Origin: Enterobacter wuhouensis
Lineage (GTDB): Bacteria; Pseudomonadota; Gammaproteobacteria; Enterobacterales; Enterobacteriaceae
DNA: 64,000 bases
NCBI RefSeq assembly: GCF_004331265.1
Contig: NZ_SJOO01000002.1
Coordinates: 248,001 to 312,000 of the forward strand
Reading direction: 5' to 3'
Positions within the stretch are counted from its first letter, which is position 1. The number at the start of each line of letters is the position of its first letter. The position numbers and the translations under genes were made by a program. A model generated the notes under the pieces. The model was not told the DNA's origin. It saw nothing but the letters and a program-made list of their open reading frames with translations, and ran no database searches. Shown here in pieces: positions 19,307 to 29,540 of the stretch.

Positions 19307-21355
19307 ATGAGTCGTAAACAACTGGCCCTGCTCGAACCGACGTTAGTTCGTCAGGCGCTCATGGATGCGGTGAAAAAGCTAAGTCCGCGCGTTCAGTGGC
19401 ACAACCCGGTGATGTTTATCGTCTGGATTGGGAGCGTGCTGACCACCGCACTGGCGATTGCCATGGGAACTGGCCACCTTTCAGGAAATGCGGCCTTTAC
19501 CGGCGCCATCAGCCTGTGGCTGTGGTTCACCGTGCTGTTCGCTAACTTCGCCGAAGCGCTGGCAGAAGGCCGCAGCAAGGCCCAGGCCAACAGCCTAAAA
19601 GGGGTGAAAAAAACCGCATTTGCCCGCAAATTACGCGAACCAAAATACGGTGCGCAGATGGACCACGTTCCGGCAGATGAGCTGCGCAAAGGCGACGTGG
19701 TGCTGGTGGAAGCGGGTGACATTATCCCGTGCGACGGGGAAGTGATTGAAGGCGGCGCCTCGGTTGACGAGAGCGCCATCACCGGTGAATCCGCGCCGGT
19801 TATCCGCGAATCGGGCGGTGACTTTGCCTCCGTGACGGGCGGGACGCGCATTCTCTCCGACTGGCTGGTGATCCAGTGCAGCGTCAACCCGGGCGAAACC
19901 TTCCTCGACCGGATGATCGCCATGGTCGAAGGCGCACAGCGCCGCAAAACGCCGAACGAAATTGCCCTGACCATTCTGCTGGTCGCCCTCACCATCGTCT
20001 TCCTGCTGGCAACCGCGACCCTCTGGCCGTTCTCTGCGTATGGCGGCACGGCAGTCAGCACCACCGTACTGGTCGCCCTACTGGTGTGCCTGATCCCGAC
20101 CACCATCGGTGGCCTGCTGTCCGCCATCGGCGTGGCCGGGATGAGCCGTATGCTCGGTGCCAACGTGATCGCCACCAGCGGACGCGCCGTTGAGGCCGCG
20201 GGTGACGTCGACGTGCTGCTGCTCGATAAAACCGGGACCATCACGCTGGGCAACCGTCAGGCCTCTGACTTCTTACCGGCACCGGGCGTGGATGAAAAAA
20301 CGCTGGCGGACGCGGCGCAACTGTCATCCCTTGCCGATGAAACCCCGGAAGGCCGCAGCATCGTGATTCTGGCGAAACAGCGCTTCAACCTGCGCCAGCG
20401 CGACGTGCAGAGCCTGCACGCGACCTTTGTACCGTTTACCGCCCAGACCCGCATGAGCGGAATTAACATTCAGGACCGGATGATCCGTAAAGGCTCCGTT
20501 GACGCCATCCGTCGCCATATTGAAGCCAATAACGGCCACTTCCCGCCCGAGGTGGACAAACTGGTCGAAAGCGTTGCCCGTCAGGGGGCCACGCCGCTGG
20601 TGGTGGCAGAAGGCTCGAACGTGCTGGGCGTTATAGCCCTGAAGGATATCGTCAAAGGCGGCATCAAGGAGCGCTTTGCGCAGCTGCGCAAAATGGGCAT
20701 CAAAACGGTGATGATCACCGGGGATAACCGCCTGACCGCCGCCGCCATCGCCGCCGAAGCGGGCGTGGACGATTTTCTCTCCGAGGCCACGCCGGAAGCC
20801 AAGCTGGCGCTGATCCGCCAGTATCAGGCGGAAGGCCGTCTGGTGGCGATGACGGGGGACGGTACCAACGATGCCCCTGCCCTGGCGCAGGCCGACGTGG
20901 CGGTGGCGATGAACTCAGGCACCCAGGCGGCAAAGGAGGCGGGCAACATGGTCGACCTCGACTCTAACCCGACCAAGCTGATTGAAGTGGTGCACATCGG
21001 GAAACAGATGCTGATGACGCGCGGCTCGCTGACCACGTTCAGCATCGCCAACGACGTGGCAAAGTATTTCGCCATCATTCCGGCGGCGTTTGCGGCAACC
21101 TATCCGCAGCTGAACGCGCTTAACGTGATGCACCTGCACTCTCCGTCATCGGCCATTCTTAGCGCGGTGATCTTTAACGCCCTGATCATTGTCTTTCTTA
21201 TTCCGCTGGCGCTGAAAGGGGTGAGCTATAAGCCGCTGACGGCGGCCGCCATGCTGCGCCGCAACCTGTGGATTTACGGTCTGGGCGGGCTGGTTGTGCC
21301 CTTTATTGGTATTAAGGTTATCGACGTGCTCCTGACGCTGTTTGGGCTGGTCTAA
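19307..21355 (+). CDS. kdpB: Potassium-transporting P-type ATPase catalytic subunit
   Basis: KdpB hydrolyses ATP to drive K+ uptake through KdpA. The 682-aa P-type ATPase has the actuator TGES motif, the phosphorylation motif DKTGT (about residue 307), and the hinge [17 protein letters not shown]. The nucleotide-binding domain lies between. It is the usual length, with no disrupted motif. Confidence 0.99.
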   Translation: MSRKQLALLEPTLVRQALMDAVKKLSPRVQWHNPVMFIVWIGSVLTTALAIAMGTGHLSGNAAFTGAISLWLWFTVLFANFAEALAEGRSKAQANSLKGVKKTAFARKLREPKYGAQMDHVPADELRKGDVVLVEAGDIIPCDGEVIEGGASVDESAITGESAPVIRESGGDFASVTGGTRILSDWLVIQCSVNPGETFLDRMIAMVEGAQRRKTPNEIALTILLVALTIVFLLATATLWPFSAYGGTAVSTTVLVALLVCLIPTTIGGLLSAIGVAGMSRMLGANVIATSGRAVEAAGDVDVLLLDKTGTITLGNRQASDFLPAPGVDEKTLADAAQLSSLADETPEGRSIVILAKQRFNLRQRDVQSLHATFVPFTAQTRMSGINIQDRMIRKGSVDAIRRHIEANNGHFPPEVDKLVESVARQGATPLVVAEGSNVLGVIALKDIVKGGIKERFAQLRKMGIKTVMITGDNRLTAAAIAAEAGVDDFLSEATPEAKLALIRQYQAEGRLVAMTGDGTNDAPALAQADVAVAMNSGTQAAKEAGNMVDLDSNPTKLIEVVHIGKQMLMTRGSLTTFSIANDVAKYFAIIPAAFAATYPQLNALNVMHLHSPSSAILSAVIFNALIIVFLIPLALKGVSYKPLTAAAMLRRNLWIYGLGGLVVPFIGIKVIDVLLTLFGLV

Positions 21356-21367
21356 AAGGTGAATCAA

Positions 21368-21943
21368 ATGACGATGTTACGCCCCGCTATACTTCTGTTT
21401 ATTCTACTGTCTCTTATTACCGGCGGGCTGTACCCGCTGGTGACGACGGCACTCGGCCAGTGGTGGTTTCAGGACCAGGCCAACGGCTCGCTGATTATCC
21501 AGAACGGCGAGAACCGCGGTTCGCGCCTGATTGGGCAGAACTTTACGGACGCGCGCTACTTCCAGGGACGCCCTTCCGCCACTGCGGAAAGCCCGTATAA
21601 TCCGATGGCATCGGGCGGCAGCAACCTGGCCGGCAGCAACCCTGATCTGGATAAAGCCGTTGCGGAACGCGTTGCTACCCTGCGCGCCGCCAATCCGCAG
21701 GCCAGCCGCGAAGTGCCTGTTGAACTGGTCACCGCCTCGGCCAGCGGGCTGGACTATAGCCTGACGCCGGAAGCCGTGGCATGGCAGATCCCGCGCGTGG
21801 CCGCAGCCCGCCAGCTGTCCGTCGAGCAGGTGAGCCAGCTGGTCGCCGAGCACACGCAAAAGCCGCTGGTCAGCTTCATCGGCATGCCGGTAGTGAACAT
21901 TGTTGAGCTGAATCTGGCGCTGGACGCGCTAAGGAAAAACTAA
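21368..21943 (+). CDS. kdpC: Potassium-transporting ATPase subunit C
   Basis: KdpC is a single-pass periplasm-facing subunit that raises nucleotide affinity and assembles the complex. The ATG at 21368, five bases after an AAGGTGA ribosome site, is preferred to a GTG nine bases upstream and gives 191 aa. The N-terminal helix [20 protein letters not shown] is followed by the conserved [20 protein letters not shown] segment and [13 protein letters not shown] at the end. Confidence 0.97.
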   Translation: MTMLRPAILLFILLSLITGGLYPLVTTALGQWWFQDQANGSLIIQNGENRGSRLIGQNFTDARYFQGRPSATAESPYNPMASGGSNLAGSNPDLDKAVAERVATLRAANPQASREVPVELVTASASGLDYSLTPEAVAWQIPRVAAARQLSVEQVSQLVAEHTQKPLVSFIGMPVVNIVELNLALDALRKN

Positions 21944-24631
21944 ATGACCGACGAGCCCATGCGCCCGGACCCGGACAGGCTGCTCGAACAGACGGCTGAA
22001 GCCCACCGCGGCAAATTGAAAATTTTCTTCGGCGCCTGCGCGGGCGTCGGGAAAACCTTCGCCATGCTGACGGAAGCACAGCGGCTGCGGGCGCAGGGGC
22101 TTGATATTCTGATCGGCGTGGTGGAAACCCACGGACGGAAAGAGACGGCGGCGCTGCTGACGGGGCTTGCCACCCAGCCGCCCCGCCGCATCAGCCATCG
22201 CGGGAGGCTGGTGACAGAATTTGATTTGGATGCCGCCCTCGCCCGCCGCCCTGCCCTGATCCTGATGGACGAGCTGGCGCACAGCAATGCCCCAGGCTCG
22301 CGTCATCCGAAACGCTGGCAGGACGTGGAAGAGCTGCTGGACGCCGGCATTGACGTTTTCACCACCGTCAACGTTCAGCATCTCGAAAGCCTGAACGACG
22401 TGGTGAGCGGCGTGACCGGCATTCAGGTGCGGGAAACCGTCCCCGATCCGTTTTTTGATTCCGCCGACGAGGTGGTGCTGGTCGACCTGCCTCCAGACGA
22501 TCTTCGCCAGCGCCTGCACGAAGGTAAAGTCTATATCGCAGGCCAGGCCGAGCGCGCCATCGAACATTTCTTCCGCAAAGGCAACCTGATTGCCCTGCGC
22601 GAACTCGCCCTGCGCCGTACCGCCGACCGGGTTGATGACCAGATGCGCGCCTGGCGCGACCTGCAGGGGCAAGAGCGCGTCTGGCATACCCGCGACGCCA
22701 TTCTGCTGTGCATCGGGCACGGCAGCGGCAATGAGAAGCTGATCCGCACCGCCGCGCGGCTTGCGGCGAAATTTGGCAGCGTCTGGCACGCGGTGTATGT
22801 CGAGACGCCGCAGCTTCACGCCCTGCCTGAAAATCAGCGTCGCGCTATCCTCGGCTCGCTGCGGCTGGCACAGGAGCTGGGTGCGGAAACCGCCACCCTG
22901 TCCGACCCTCAGGAAGATAAAGCTATACTGCGCTACGCCCGCGAGCATAACCTGGGGAAAATTGTCATTGGCCGCCGCCAGCATCGGCGCTGGTTTAGCC
23001 GCGAATCCTTTGCCGACAGGCTGGCCCGCCGCGCGCCGGATCTGGATCTGGTGATCGTGGCGCTGGATGACAAGCCCACGCCGTTACCCAACCGCGCGCC
23101 GGACGCCCGCGCCTTCGGCGATAAATGGCGGATTCAGATCCGCGGCTGCCTTGTCGCCGTCGTGCTCTGCGCCCTGATTACCGTCATTGCCAGCCAGTGG
23201 CTGATCGCCTTCGACGCCGCCAACCTGGTGATGATCTACCTGCTCGGCGTGGTGGTGGTGGCGCTTTTTTACGGACGCTGGCCGTCCGTGCTGGCGACGA
23301 TTATCAACGTGGTCAGCTTCGATCTTTTCTTCATTGCCCCGCGCGGGACCCTCGCCGTATCCGACGTGCAGTACATTCTTACCTTTGGCGTCATGCTCAC
23401 CGTCGGGCTGGTGATCGGGAACCTGACGGCGGGCGTTCGTTACCAGGCGCGTATCGCGCGCTATCGCGAGCAGCGCACGCGACATCTGTATGAGATGTCA
23501 AAATCGCTGGCGGTGGGCCGAACTCAGCAGGATATCGTGCAAACCAGCGAGCAGTTTATCCGTTCAACGTTTCACGCCAGCAACCTCATCCTGCTTCCGG
23601 ACGAGCATGGCACGCTTCGTCCGCTCACCTCCGCCACGGGTATGACGCCTTGGGATGAAGCTATCGCGCGCTGGAGTTTTGATAAGGGATTACCGGCGGG
23701 TGCGGGAACCGACACCCTGCCCGGCGTGCCGTACCAAATATTGCCGCTGCGCAGCGCGGATAAAAATCAGGGACTGGTCATCGTCGAACCAACCAATTTG
23801 CGCCAGCTGATGATCCCCGAGCAGCAGCGCCTGCTGGAAACCTTCACCCTGCTCGTCGCCAGCGCGCTGGAGCGGCTGGCGCTGACCGCCAGCGAAGAGC
23901 AGGCGCGGCTGGCAAGCGAGCGCGAGAGCATCCGAAATTCACTGCTGGCAGCGCTTTCTCACGACCTGCGCACCCCCCTCACCGTCCTGTTCGGGCAGTC
24001 GGAAATCCTGACGCTGGACCTGGCGGCCGAAGGGTCAAAACACGCGATGCAGGCCAGCGAGATCCGCCAGCACGTGCTCAACACCACGCGCCTGGTGAAT
24101 AATCTGCTCGATATGGCGCGCATTCAGTCCGGCGGGTTTAACCTCAAAAGAGAGTGGCTTACGCTTGAAGAAGTGGTGGGCAGCGCGTTGAAAATGCTCG
24201 AGCCGGGGCTGGGTGGCCGCCACATTGCGCTGAATATGCCTGACCCGCTGACGCTGATCCACGTTGATGGGCCGCTGTTTGAACGCGTGCTCATTAACCT
24301 GCTGGAAAATGCGGGCAAATACGCGGGCGCAAAGGCACAGATTGGCGTGAATGCCTCGGTGGACAATCAGGTGCTGCAGCTTGAAGTCTGGGATAACGGC
24401 CCCGGCATTCCTGCAGGGCAGGAAAATGCAATCTTTGAAAAATTTGCGCGCGGTAATAAAGAGTCAGCTATTCCCGGCGTGGGGCTGGGGCTGGCAATTT
24501 GTCAGGCGATCGTCGAGGTGCACGGTGGCACCCTTTCAGCAGAAAACCGTCCGGAAGGCGGCGCGCGTTTTTGTGTTAAACTTCCACTCGATAACCCTCC
24601 AGAACTCGATGAATTACCAGAGGATTTGTGA
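21944..24631 (+). CDS. kdpD: Sensor histidine kinase of the K+-limitation two-component system
   Basis: KdpD senses K+ limitation and turgor signals and phosphorylates KdpE. The domain order in the 895-aa protein is: cytosolic KdpD domain with a Walker-A-like GACAGVGKTF (residues 27-36), a USP-like domain (around HARDAILLCIGHGSGNEK), and four clustered transmembrane helices (about 400-500). A GAF-like region, the HisKA box ALSHDLRTPL with the phospho-accepting His, and HATPase_c motifs (LLENAGKYA, WDNGPGIPAG) follow. Its ATG directly follows the kdpC stop. Confidence 0.98.
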   Translation: MTDEPMRPDPDRLLEQTAEAHRGKLKIFFGACAGVGKTFAMLTEAQRLRAQGLDILIGVVETHGRKETAALLTGLATQPPRRISHRGRLVTEFDLDAALARRPALILMDELAHSNAPGSRHPKRWQDVEELLDAGIDVFTTVNVQHLESLNDVVSGVTGIQVRETVPDPFFDSADEVVLVDLPPDDLRQRLHEGKVYIAGQAERAIEHFFRKGNLIALRELALRRTADRVDDQMRAWRDLQGQERVWHTRDAILLCIGHGSGNEKLIRTAARLAAKFGSVWHAVYVETPQLHALPENQRRAILGSLRLAQELGAETATLSDPQEDKAILRYAREHNLGKIVIGRRQHRRWFSRESFADRLARRAPDLDLVIVALDDKPTPLPNRAPDARAFGDKWRIQIRGCLVAVVLCALITVIASQWLIAFDAANLVMIYLLGVVVVALFYGRWPSVLATIINVVSFDLFFIAPRGTLAVSDVQYILTFGVMLTVGLVIGNLTAGVRYQARIARYREQRTRHLYEMSKSLAVGRTQQDIVQTSEQFIRSTFHASNLILLPDEHGTLRPLTSATGMTPWDEAIARWSFDKGLPAGAGTDTLPGVPYQILPLRSADKNQGLVIVEPTNLRQLMIPEQQRLLETFTLLVASALERLALTASEEQARLASERESIRNSLLAALSHDLRTPLTVLFGQSEILTLDLAAEGSKHAMQASEIRQHVLNTTRLVNNLLDMARIQSGGFNLKREWLTLEEVVGSALKMLEPGLGGRHIALNMPDPLTLIHVDGPLFERVLINLLENAGKYAGAKAQIGVNASVDNQVLQLEVWDNGPGIPAGQENAIFEKFARGNKESAIPGVGLGLAICQAIVEVHGGTLSAENRPEGGARFCVKLPLDNPPELDELPEDL

Positions 24632-25305
24632 TTAACGTCCTGATTGTTGAAGATGAACTTGCTATTAGCCGATTTCTGCGCGCCGCGCTGGAAGGCGACG
24701 GCCTGCGCGTTCATGATGCGGGCACGCTTCAACGGGGGTTAATTGAGGCCGCCACGCGCAAGCCGGACCTGGTGATCCTCGATTTAGGGCTACCGGACGG
24801 TGACGGCATTGATTTTATCCGTGAAGTTCGCCAGTGGAGCCAAATGCCGATTCTGGTTCTCTCCGCCCGAACTGAAGAGACGGATAAAATCGCGGCGCTG
24901 GACGCCGGGGCGGATGACTATCTGATCAAACCTTTTGGCATTGGCGAACTGCAGGCTCGCCTTCGCGTTGCGCTGCGCCGCCATAGCGCAACCGCGCCCG
25001 CTGACCCAACCTACACGTTTGGGGATATCCGGGTTGACCTGGCCGCGCGACGCATTGTGCGCGGCGATGAGGAAATTCACCTCACGCCAATAGAATTTCG
25101 CCTGCTCGCCGTGCTGCTCAATAACCACGGTAAGGTCCTCACCCAGCGCCAGCTATTAAGTCAGGTGTGGGGACCCAATGCGGTGGAGCATAGTCATTAT
25201 TTACGCATATATATGGGGCACCTTCGTCAGAAACTGGAAGTTGACCCCGCGCGCCCTCGCCATTTATTAACTGAAACCGGTATCGGTTATCGGTTTATGC
25301 TTTGA
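24628..25305 (+). CDS. kdpE: Response regulator of the kdp operon (OmpR family)
   Basis: KdpE activates kdpFABC when phosphorylated. The GTG start overlaps the kdpD stop by four bases. The receiver domain has Asp52 in VILDLGLPDGDG, acidic E8/D9 and Lys102 in the LIKPFG loop. The C-terminal winged-helix DNA-binding domain ends with SHYLRIYMGHLRQKLE and GIGYRFML. The 225 aa equal the usual length. Confidence 0.98.
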   Translation: MINVLIVEDELAISRFLRAALEGDGLRVHDAGTLQRGLIEAATRKPDLVILDLGLPDGDGIDFIREVRQWSQMPILVLSARTEETDKIAALDAGADDYLIKPFGIGELQARLRVALRRHSATAPADPTYTFGDIRVDLAARRIVRGDEEIHLTPIEFRLLAVLLNNHGKVLTQRQLLSQVWGPNAVEHSHYLRIYMGHLRQKLEVDPARPRHLLTETGIGYRFML

Positions 25306-25583
25306 ATAGTTATTCAAATTAACTCTTAAAATAAATTAAACCCTCCCGAAGCAATATTTAAAAATAATCAATCCGGCATCTTCCGGATTATTTCCGCACC
25401 TTTAAAACATTAATAATACAACCTGTTAACGCATAAACAACAAAACAGCATTTTGATCTGCATTATGCACTCCTGGCGACTAATTATTTCTGAAATGATC
25501 GGTTAACGGTGATCTTCTTCACAGTTAATCATCCCTTCATGGATAAAATGACCATGCTTTCAATTACTGAAAGGAAATTAAGC

Positions 25584-25688
25584 ATGGAAAACAACAATCG
25601 TTTAATGCCCCATATAAGGCGAACAACGCATATCATGATGTTTGCCCACCGTAACTGTTTTGACTTTCATCTCTTCAACGCCCGGTAG
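25584..25688 (+). CDS. speFL: SpeFL, ornithine-sensing leader peptide
   Basis: The 34-codon ORF reads MENNNRLMPHIRRTTHIMMF then AHRNCFDFHLFNAR and stops. It is near-identical to the E. coli arrest peptide that binds L-ornithine in the ribosome exit tunnel and derepresses speF-potE by blocking premature Rho-dependent termination. The HIRRTTHIM sensor and the FNAR-stop effector ends are conserved. Differences from the E. coli peptide as I recall it are Cys for Ser in the RNS motif, Met for Lys at 19 and Leu for Phe near the end. An AAGGAA site precedes the ATG, and it lies 254 bp before speF. Confidence 0.93.
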   Translation: MENNNRLMPHIRRTTHIMMFAHRNCFDFHLFNAR

Positions 25689-25821
25689 TCCTTCGACTTC
25701 TGGCGCACCCGATCACAGGTTATCCTGAAATACGTTATTTAACAGGCAATTGTCTGTAGAGACGTGCGCTCATTTCTCTTGATCCAGACGCATCCGCAGC
25801 CGGGCGGCCTGGATTTTACTT

Positions 25822-25872
25822 AAAAAAAGCAATTAGCTGATTTTTTATCAGCGGCCTCACTTTGCTTTTTTT
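25822..25872 (+). promoter_or_regulatory. Hairpin in the speF leader downstream of speFL
   Basis: The A-run plus GCAA (25822-25832) can pair with TTGC plus a T-run (25862-25872), and an inner GCTGAT/ATCAGC hairpin sits inside. Just beyond it, CGATTTCT/AGAAATCG can form a second hairpin before the speF ribosome site. These are candidates for the pause, anti-anti-terminator or translation-control structures of the ornithine switch. The stretch 25306-25583 upstream is A/T-rich with a small hairpin (AATCCGG/CCGGATT) that may end kdpE transcription. Confidence 0.5.
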
Positions 25873-25941
25873 CCGGTGAATATCGATTTCTTTTTTTACG
25901 AGAAATCGAGGGACTCCTGTTTTCAAAATAAAGAGATAAAG

Positions 25942-28140
25942 ATGAAAAATTTAAAAATCGCCGCCAGCCGTGCCTGCCCTGATTGTTTTACGACTCACCG
26001 CGAGATAGTTGATGCCCGCGCGACTGACTATATTGACGTTGCCGCCGTCGTAATGGCCGTGAGCGATATTGCCGAAGGCGCTATAGAAGAATTAGAAGCC
26101 ACCGGATTTGGTATTCCGGTTTTTATTGCCACTCACAAAGAGGAGATTGTCCCGGCGGATTATTTGCCGCGTATTCAGGGCGTTTTCGAGCATTCGGATA
26201 CCAGCAATGAATTCTATGGACGCCAGCTGGAAGCCGCAGCCCAGAAGTACGAAACCCAGCTGCGGCCGCCTTTCTTCCGCGCCCTGGTCGATTACGTAAA
26301 GCAGGGCAACAGCGCCTTTGACTGCCCGGGTCATCAGGGCGGCCAGTTTTTTCGCCGCCACCCGGCCGGTAATCAGTTTGTCGATTTCTTTGGCGAAACG
26401 CTTTTCCGCTCGGACTTGTGTAATGCCGACGTCGCAATGGGGGATCTGCTGATCCACGAAGGCGCGCCATGCATCGCCCAGCAGCATGCGGCAAAAGTCT
26501 TTAATGCCGATAAGACCTACTTCGTGCTGAACGGAACCTCATCGTCAAACAAAGTGGTGCTTAACGCCCTGCTCACCCCGGGCGACCTGGTGCTGTTCGA
26601 CCGTAACAACCACAAATCTAACCATCACGGCGCCCTCCTCCAGGCTGGCGCAACGCCGGTGTATCTGGAAACGGCACGTAACCCGTACGGCTTTATTGGC
26701 GGTATTGACGCCCACTGCTTTGAAGAACGTTATCTGCGCGAGCGGGTGGCAGAGGTGGCACCGGGCCGCGCGCGCGACGAACGCCCGTTCCGTCTGGCGG
26801 TGATCCAGCTGGGTACCTACGATGGCACCATCTATAACGCCCGTCAGGTGGTGGATAAGATTGGCCATCTCTGTGACTACATCCTGTTTGACTCCGCCTG
26901 GGTGGGCTATGAGCAATTTATTCCGATGATGGCCGACTGCTCGCCGCTGCTGCTGGAGCTGAACGAAAACGATCCGGGTATTCTGGTTACGCAATCGGTG
27001 CATAAACAGCAGGCCGGCTTCTCGCAGACCTCGCAAATCCATAAGAAAGACAGCCACATCAAAGGCCAGCCGCGCTACGTCCCGCACAAGCGTCTTAACA
27101 ACGCCTTTATGATGCACGCCTCCACCAGCCCGTTTTATCCGCTGTTCGCTGCGCTGGACATCAACGCCCGTATGCATGAGGGCCAGAGCGGCCGCAACAT
27201 GTGGATGGACTGCGTGGTGAACGGTATCGAAGCGCGCAAGCTGATCCTGGAGAACTGCCGGTATCTGCGCCCCTTCGTGCCGGAAACGGTGGATGGTCGT
27301 CCGTGGGAAAGCTGGGATACGGCGGAAATTGCGACCGATCTGCGCTTCTTCCACTTCGTACCGGGTGAACGCTGGCACGCTTTTGAAGGCTACGCTGAGC
27401 ATCAGTATTTTATCGACCCGTGCAAGCTGCTGCTGACCACGCCGGGCATCAACGCCCGCACCGGCGAATATGACGACTTCGGCGTGCCCGCCACAATCCT
27501 CGCCAACTTCCTGCGTGAAAACGGTATCGTGCCGGAGAAATGCGATCTCAACTCGATCCTGTTCCTGCTCACGCCTGCGGAGGACATGGGCAAACTGCAG
27601 CAGCTGGTGGCGCAGCTGGTGCGCTTCGAAAAGCTGCTTGAGAGCGATGTGCCGCTGAAGGAGGTTCTGCCCTCTCTCTATAAACAGCATCCGGAACGTT
27701 ATGCGGATTACACCCTGCGCCAGATCTGTCAGGAGATGCATGACCTGTACGCCCGCAACAACGTGAAGCAGCTGCAAAAAGAGATGTTCCGCAAGTCCCA
27801 CTTCCCGCGCGTGATGATGAGCCCGCAGGAGGCGAACTATGCGTATCTGCGCGGAGAGGTCGAGCTGGTCTCCCTGCGCGACGCGGAAGGCCGCATCGCC
27901 GCCGAAGGCGCGCTACCTTACCCACCGGGAGTGCTGTGCGTGGTGCCTGGCGAAGTCTGGGGCGGTTCCGTGCTGCGCTACTTTGCCGCACTGGAAGAAG
28001 GGATCAATCTTCTGCCGGGCTTTGCGCCGGAGCTGCAGGGCGTATACATCGAAGAGTGCGACGGTCGCAAACAGGTTCGCTGCTACGCGATCAAACAGCC
28101 CGCCGCTCAGCCTGCGCTGCTGAAAGGAGAAAAATTATGA
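25942..28140 (+). CDS. speF: Inducible ornithine decarboxylase
   Basis: SpeF converts L-ornithine to putrescine and CO2 with PLP, giving acid resistance and polyamine supply. The start MKNLKIAASRACPDCF is preferred over an in-frame ATG 22 codons upstream because it yields the standard 732 aa. Domains: N-terminal wing (residues 1-105), PLP-binding core with DCPGHQGGQFF and the Schiff-base lysine in VTQSVHKQQAGF, and the C-terminal domain. Its stop overlaps the potE start (ATGA), making a decarboxylase-antiporter pair. Confidence 0.98.
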   Translation: MKNLKIAASRACPDCFTTHREIVDARATDYIDVAAVVMAVSDIAEGAIEELEATGFGIPVFIATHKEEIVPADYLPRIQGVFEHSDTSNEFYGRQLEAAAQKYETQLRPPFFRALVDYVKQGNSAFDCPGHQGGQFFRRHPAGNQFVDFFGETLFRSDLCNADVAMGDLLIHEGAPCIAQQHAAKVFNADKTYFVLNGTSSSNKVVLNALLTPGDLVLFDRNNHKSNHHGALLQAGATPVYLETARNPYGFIGGIDAHCFEERYLRERVAEVAPGRARDERPFRLAVIQLGTYDGTIYNARQVVDKIGHLCDYILFDSAWVGYEQFIPMMADCSPLLLELNENDPGILVTQSVHKQQAGFSQTSQIHKKDSHIKGQPRYVPHKRLNNAFMMHASTSPFYPLFAALDINARMHEGQSGRNMWMDCVVNGIEARKLILENCRYLRPFVPETVDGRPWESWDTAEIATDLRFFHFVPGERWHAFEGYAEHQYFIDPCKLLLTTPGINARTGEYDDFGVPATILANFLRENGIVPEKCDLNSILFLLTPAEDMGKLQQLVAQLVRFEKLLESDVPLKEVLPSLYKQHPERYADYTLRQICQEMHDLYARNNVKQLQKEMFRKSHFPRVMMSPQEANYAYLRGEVELVSLRDAEGRIAAEGALPYPPGVLCVVPGEVWGGSVLRYFAALEEGINLLPGFAPELQGVYIEECDGRKQVRCYAIKQPAAQPALLKGEKL

Positions 28141-29450
28141 GTAAGTCCAATAAGATGGGCGTAGTGCAGCTCACCATCCTCACCATGGTGAACATGATGG
28201 GGTCCGGGATTATCATGCTGCCCACCAAGCTGGCCGAAGTAGGGACCATTTCGATTATCTCCTGGCTGGTGACGGCGGTCGGCTCAATGGCGCTGGCGTG
28301 GGCATTCGCCAAGTGCGGGATGTTCAGCCGTAAGTCTGGCGGGATGGGCGGCTATGCCGAATACGCATTCGGCAAGTCGGGCAATTTTATGGCCAACTAC
28401 ACCTACGGCGTGTCGCTGCTGATCGCCAACGTGGCGATTGCCATCTCCGCGGTGGGCTACGGTACGGAGCTGTTTGGCGCCACGCTCAGCCCGGTACAGA
28501 TTGGGCTGGCAACCATCGGCGTGCTGTGGATCTGCACCGTGGCAAACGTTGGCGGCGCGCGTATCACCGGGCAGCTCTCCAGCATCACCGTCTGGGGCGT
28601 GATTATTCCGGTTGTCGGTCTGTGCATCATCGGCTGGTTCTGGTTTAGCCCAACGCTGTACGCCAACTCCTGGAACCCGCACCACGTGCCGTTCTTTACC
28701 GCAGTAGGCTCTTCTATTGCCATGACGCTGTGGGCCTTCCTCGGGCTCGAATCCGCCTGCGCGAACGCGGAGGTGGTAGAGAATCCGGAGAAGAACGTGC
28801 CGATTGCGGTCCTCGGTGGCACGCTGGGCGCGGCGGTGATCTACATCGTCTCAACTAACGTGATTGCAGGCATCGTACCCAATATGGATCTGGCTAACTC
28901 CACGGCGCCGTTCGGGCTGGCCTTCGCGCAGATGTTCACGCCGGAAGTCGGGAAAGTGATTATGGGTCTGATGGTGATGTCCTGCTGCGGTTCCCTTCTC
29001 GGCTGGCAGTTCACCATCGCCCAGGTGTTCAAATCTTCGGCTGACGAAGGCTACTTCCCGAAAATCTTCTCCCGCGTGAGCAAATCTGACGCGCCGGTGC
29101 AGGGCATGCTGGCGATTGTCATCTTCCAGAGCGGCCTGTCGCTGATGACCATTAGCCCGTCGCTGAACAGCCAGTTCAACGTGCTGGTCAACCTGGCGGT
29201 GGTGACGAACATCATTCCGTATATTCTGTCGATGGCGGCGCTGGTGATCATCCAGAAGGTGGCGAAGGTTGATCCGCGCAAGGCGCGTGTGGCCAACATC
29301 GTGGCGCTGATAGGGGCAATCTACAGCTTCTATGCGCTCTACTCGTCCGGCCAGGAAGCGATGCTGTATGGCGCGATGGTGACCTTTATGGGCTGGACGC
29401 TGTACGGTCTGGTATCGCCGAGATTTGAATTGAAGAACAAGCATAGTTAA
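28137..29450 (+). CDS. potE: Putrescine-ornithine antiporter
   Basis: PotE exchanges internal putrescine for external ornithine across the inner membrane, completing the SpeF proton-consuming cycle. The ATG at 28137 overlaps the speF stop by four bases and gives 437 aa, close to E. coli. It belongs to the APC superfamily with about 12 transmembrane segments; the N-terminal MMGSGIIMLPTKLAEVG is the substrate-binding unwound helix. A longer frame read-through from 27936 lies inside speF and is rejected. Confidence 0.97.
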   Translation: MSKSNKMGVVQLTILTMVNMMGSGIIMLPTKLAEVGTISIISWLVTAVGSMALAWAFAKCGMFSRKSGGMGGYAEYAFGKSGNFMANYTYGVSLLIANVAIAISAVGYGTELFGATLSPVQIGLATIGVLWICTVANVGGARITGQLSSITVWGVIIPVVGLCIIGWFWFSPTLYANSWNPHHVPFFTAVGSSIAMTLWAFLGLESACANAEVVENPEKNVPIAVLGGTLGAAVIYIVSTNVIAGIVPNMDLANSTAPFGLAFAQMFTPEVGKVIMGLMVMSCCGSLLGWQFTIAQVFKSSADEGYFPKIFSRVSKSDAPVQGMLAIVIFQSGLSLMTISPSLNSQFNVLVNLAVVTNIIPYILSMAALVIIQKVAKVDPRKARVANIVALIGAIYSFYALYSSGQEAMLYGAMVTFMGWTLYGLVSPRFELKNKHS

Positions 29451-29456
29451 AAAAAA

Positions 29457-29528
29457 GCCCGGTGGCGCTAGCGCTTACCGGGCCTACGATCGTTGTTGTA
29501 GGCCGGGCAAACGCAGTGCCGCCCGGCA
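29457..29528. repeat. BIME between potE and pgm
   Basis: A REP unit (GCCCGGTGGCGCTAGCGCTT) and its inverted partner (TGTAGGCCGGGCAAACGCAG) flank a 10-base spacer between the convergent potE and pgm genes. Confidence 0.85.
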
Positions 29529-29540
29529 CACAAACCGCAC

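Noticed and set aside
27936..28136. Upstream extension of potE
   Set aside because: It lies inside speF in another frame; the ATG at 28137 with ATGA overlap is the conserved start.
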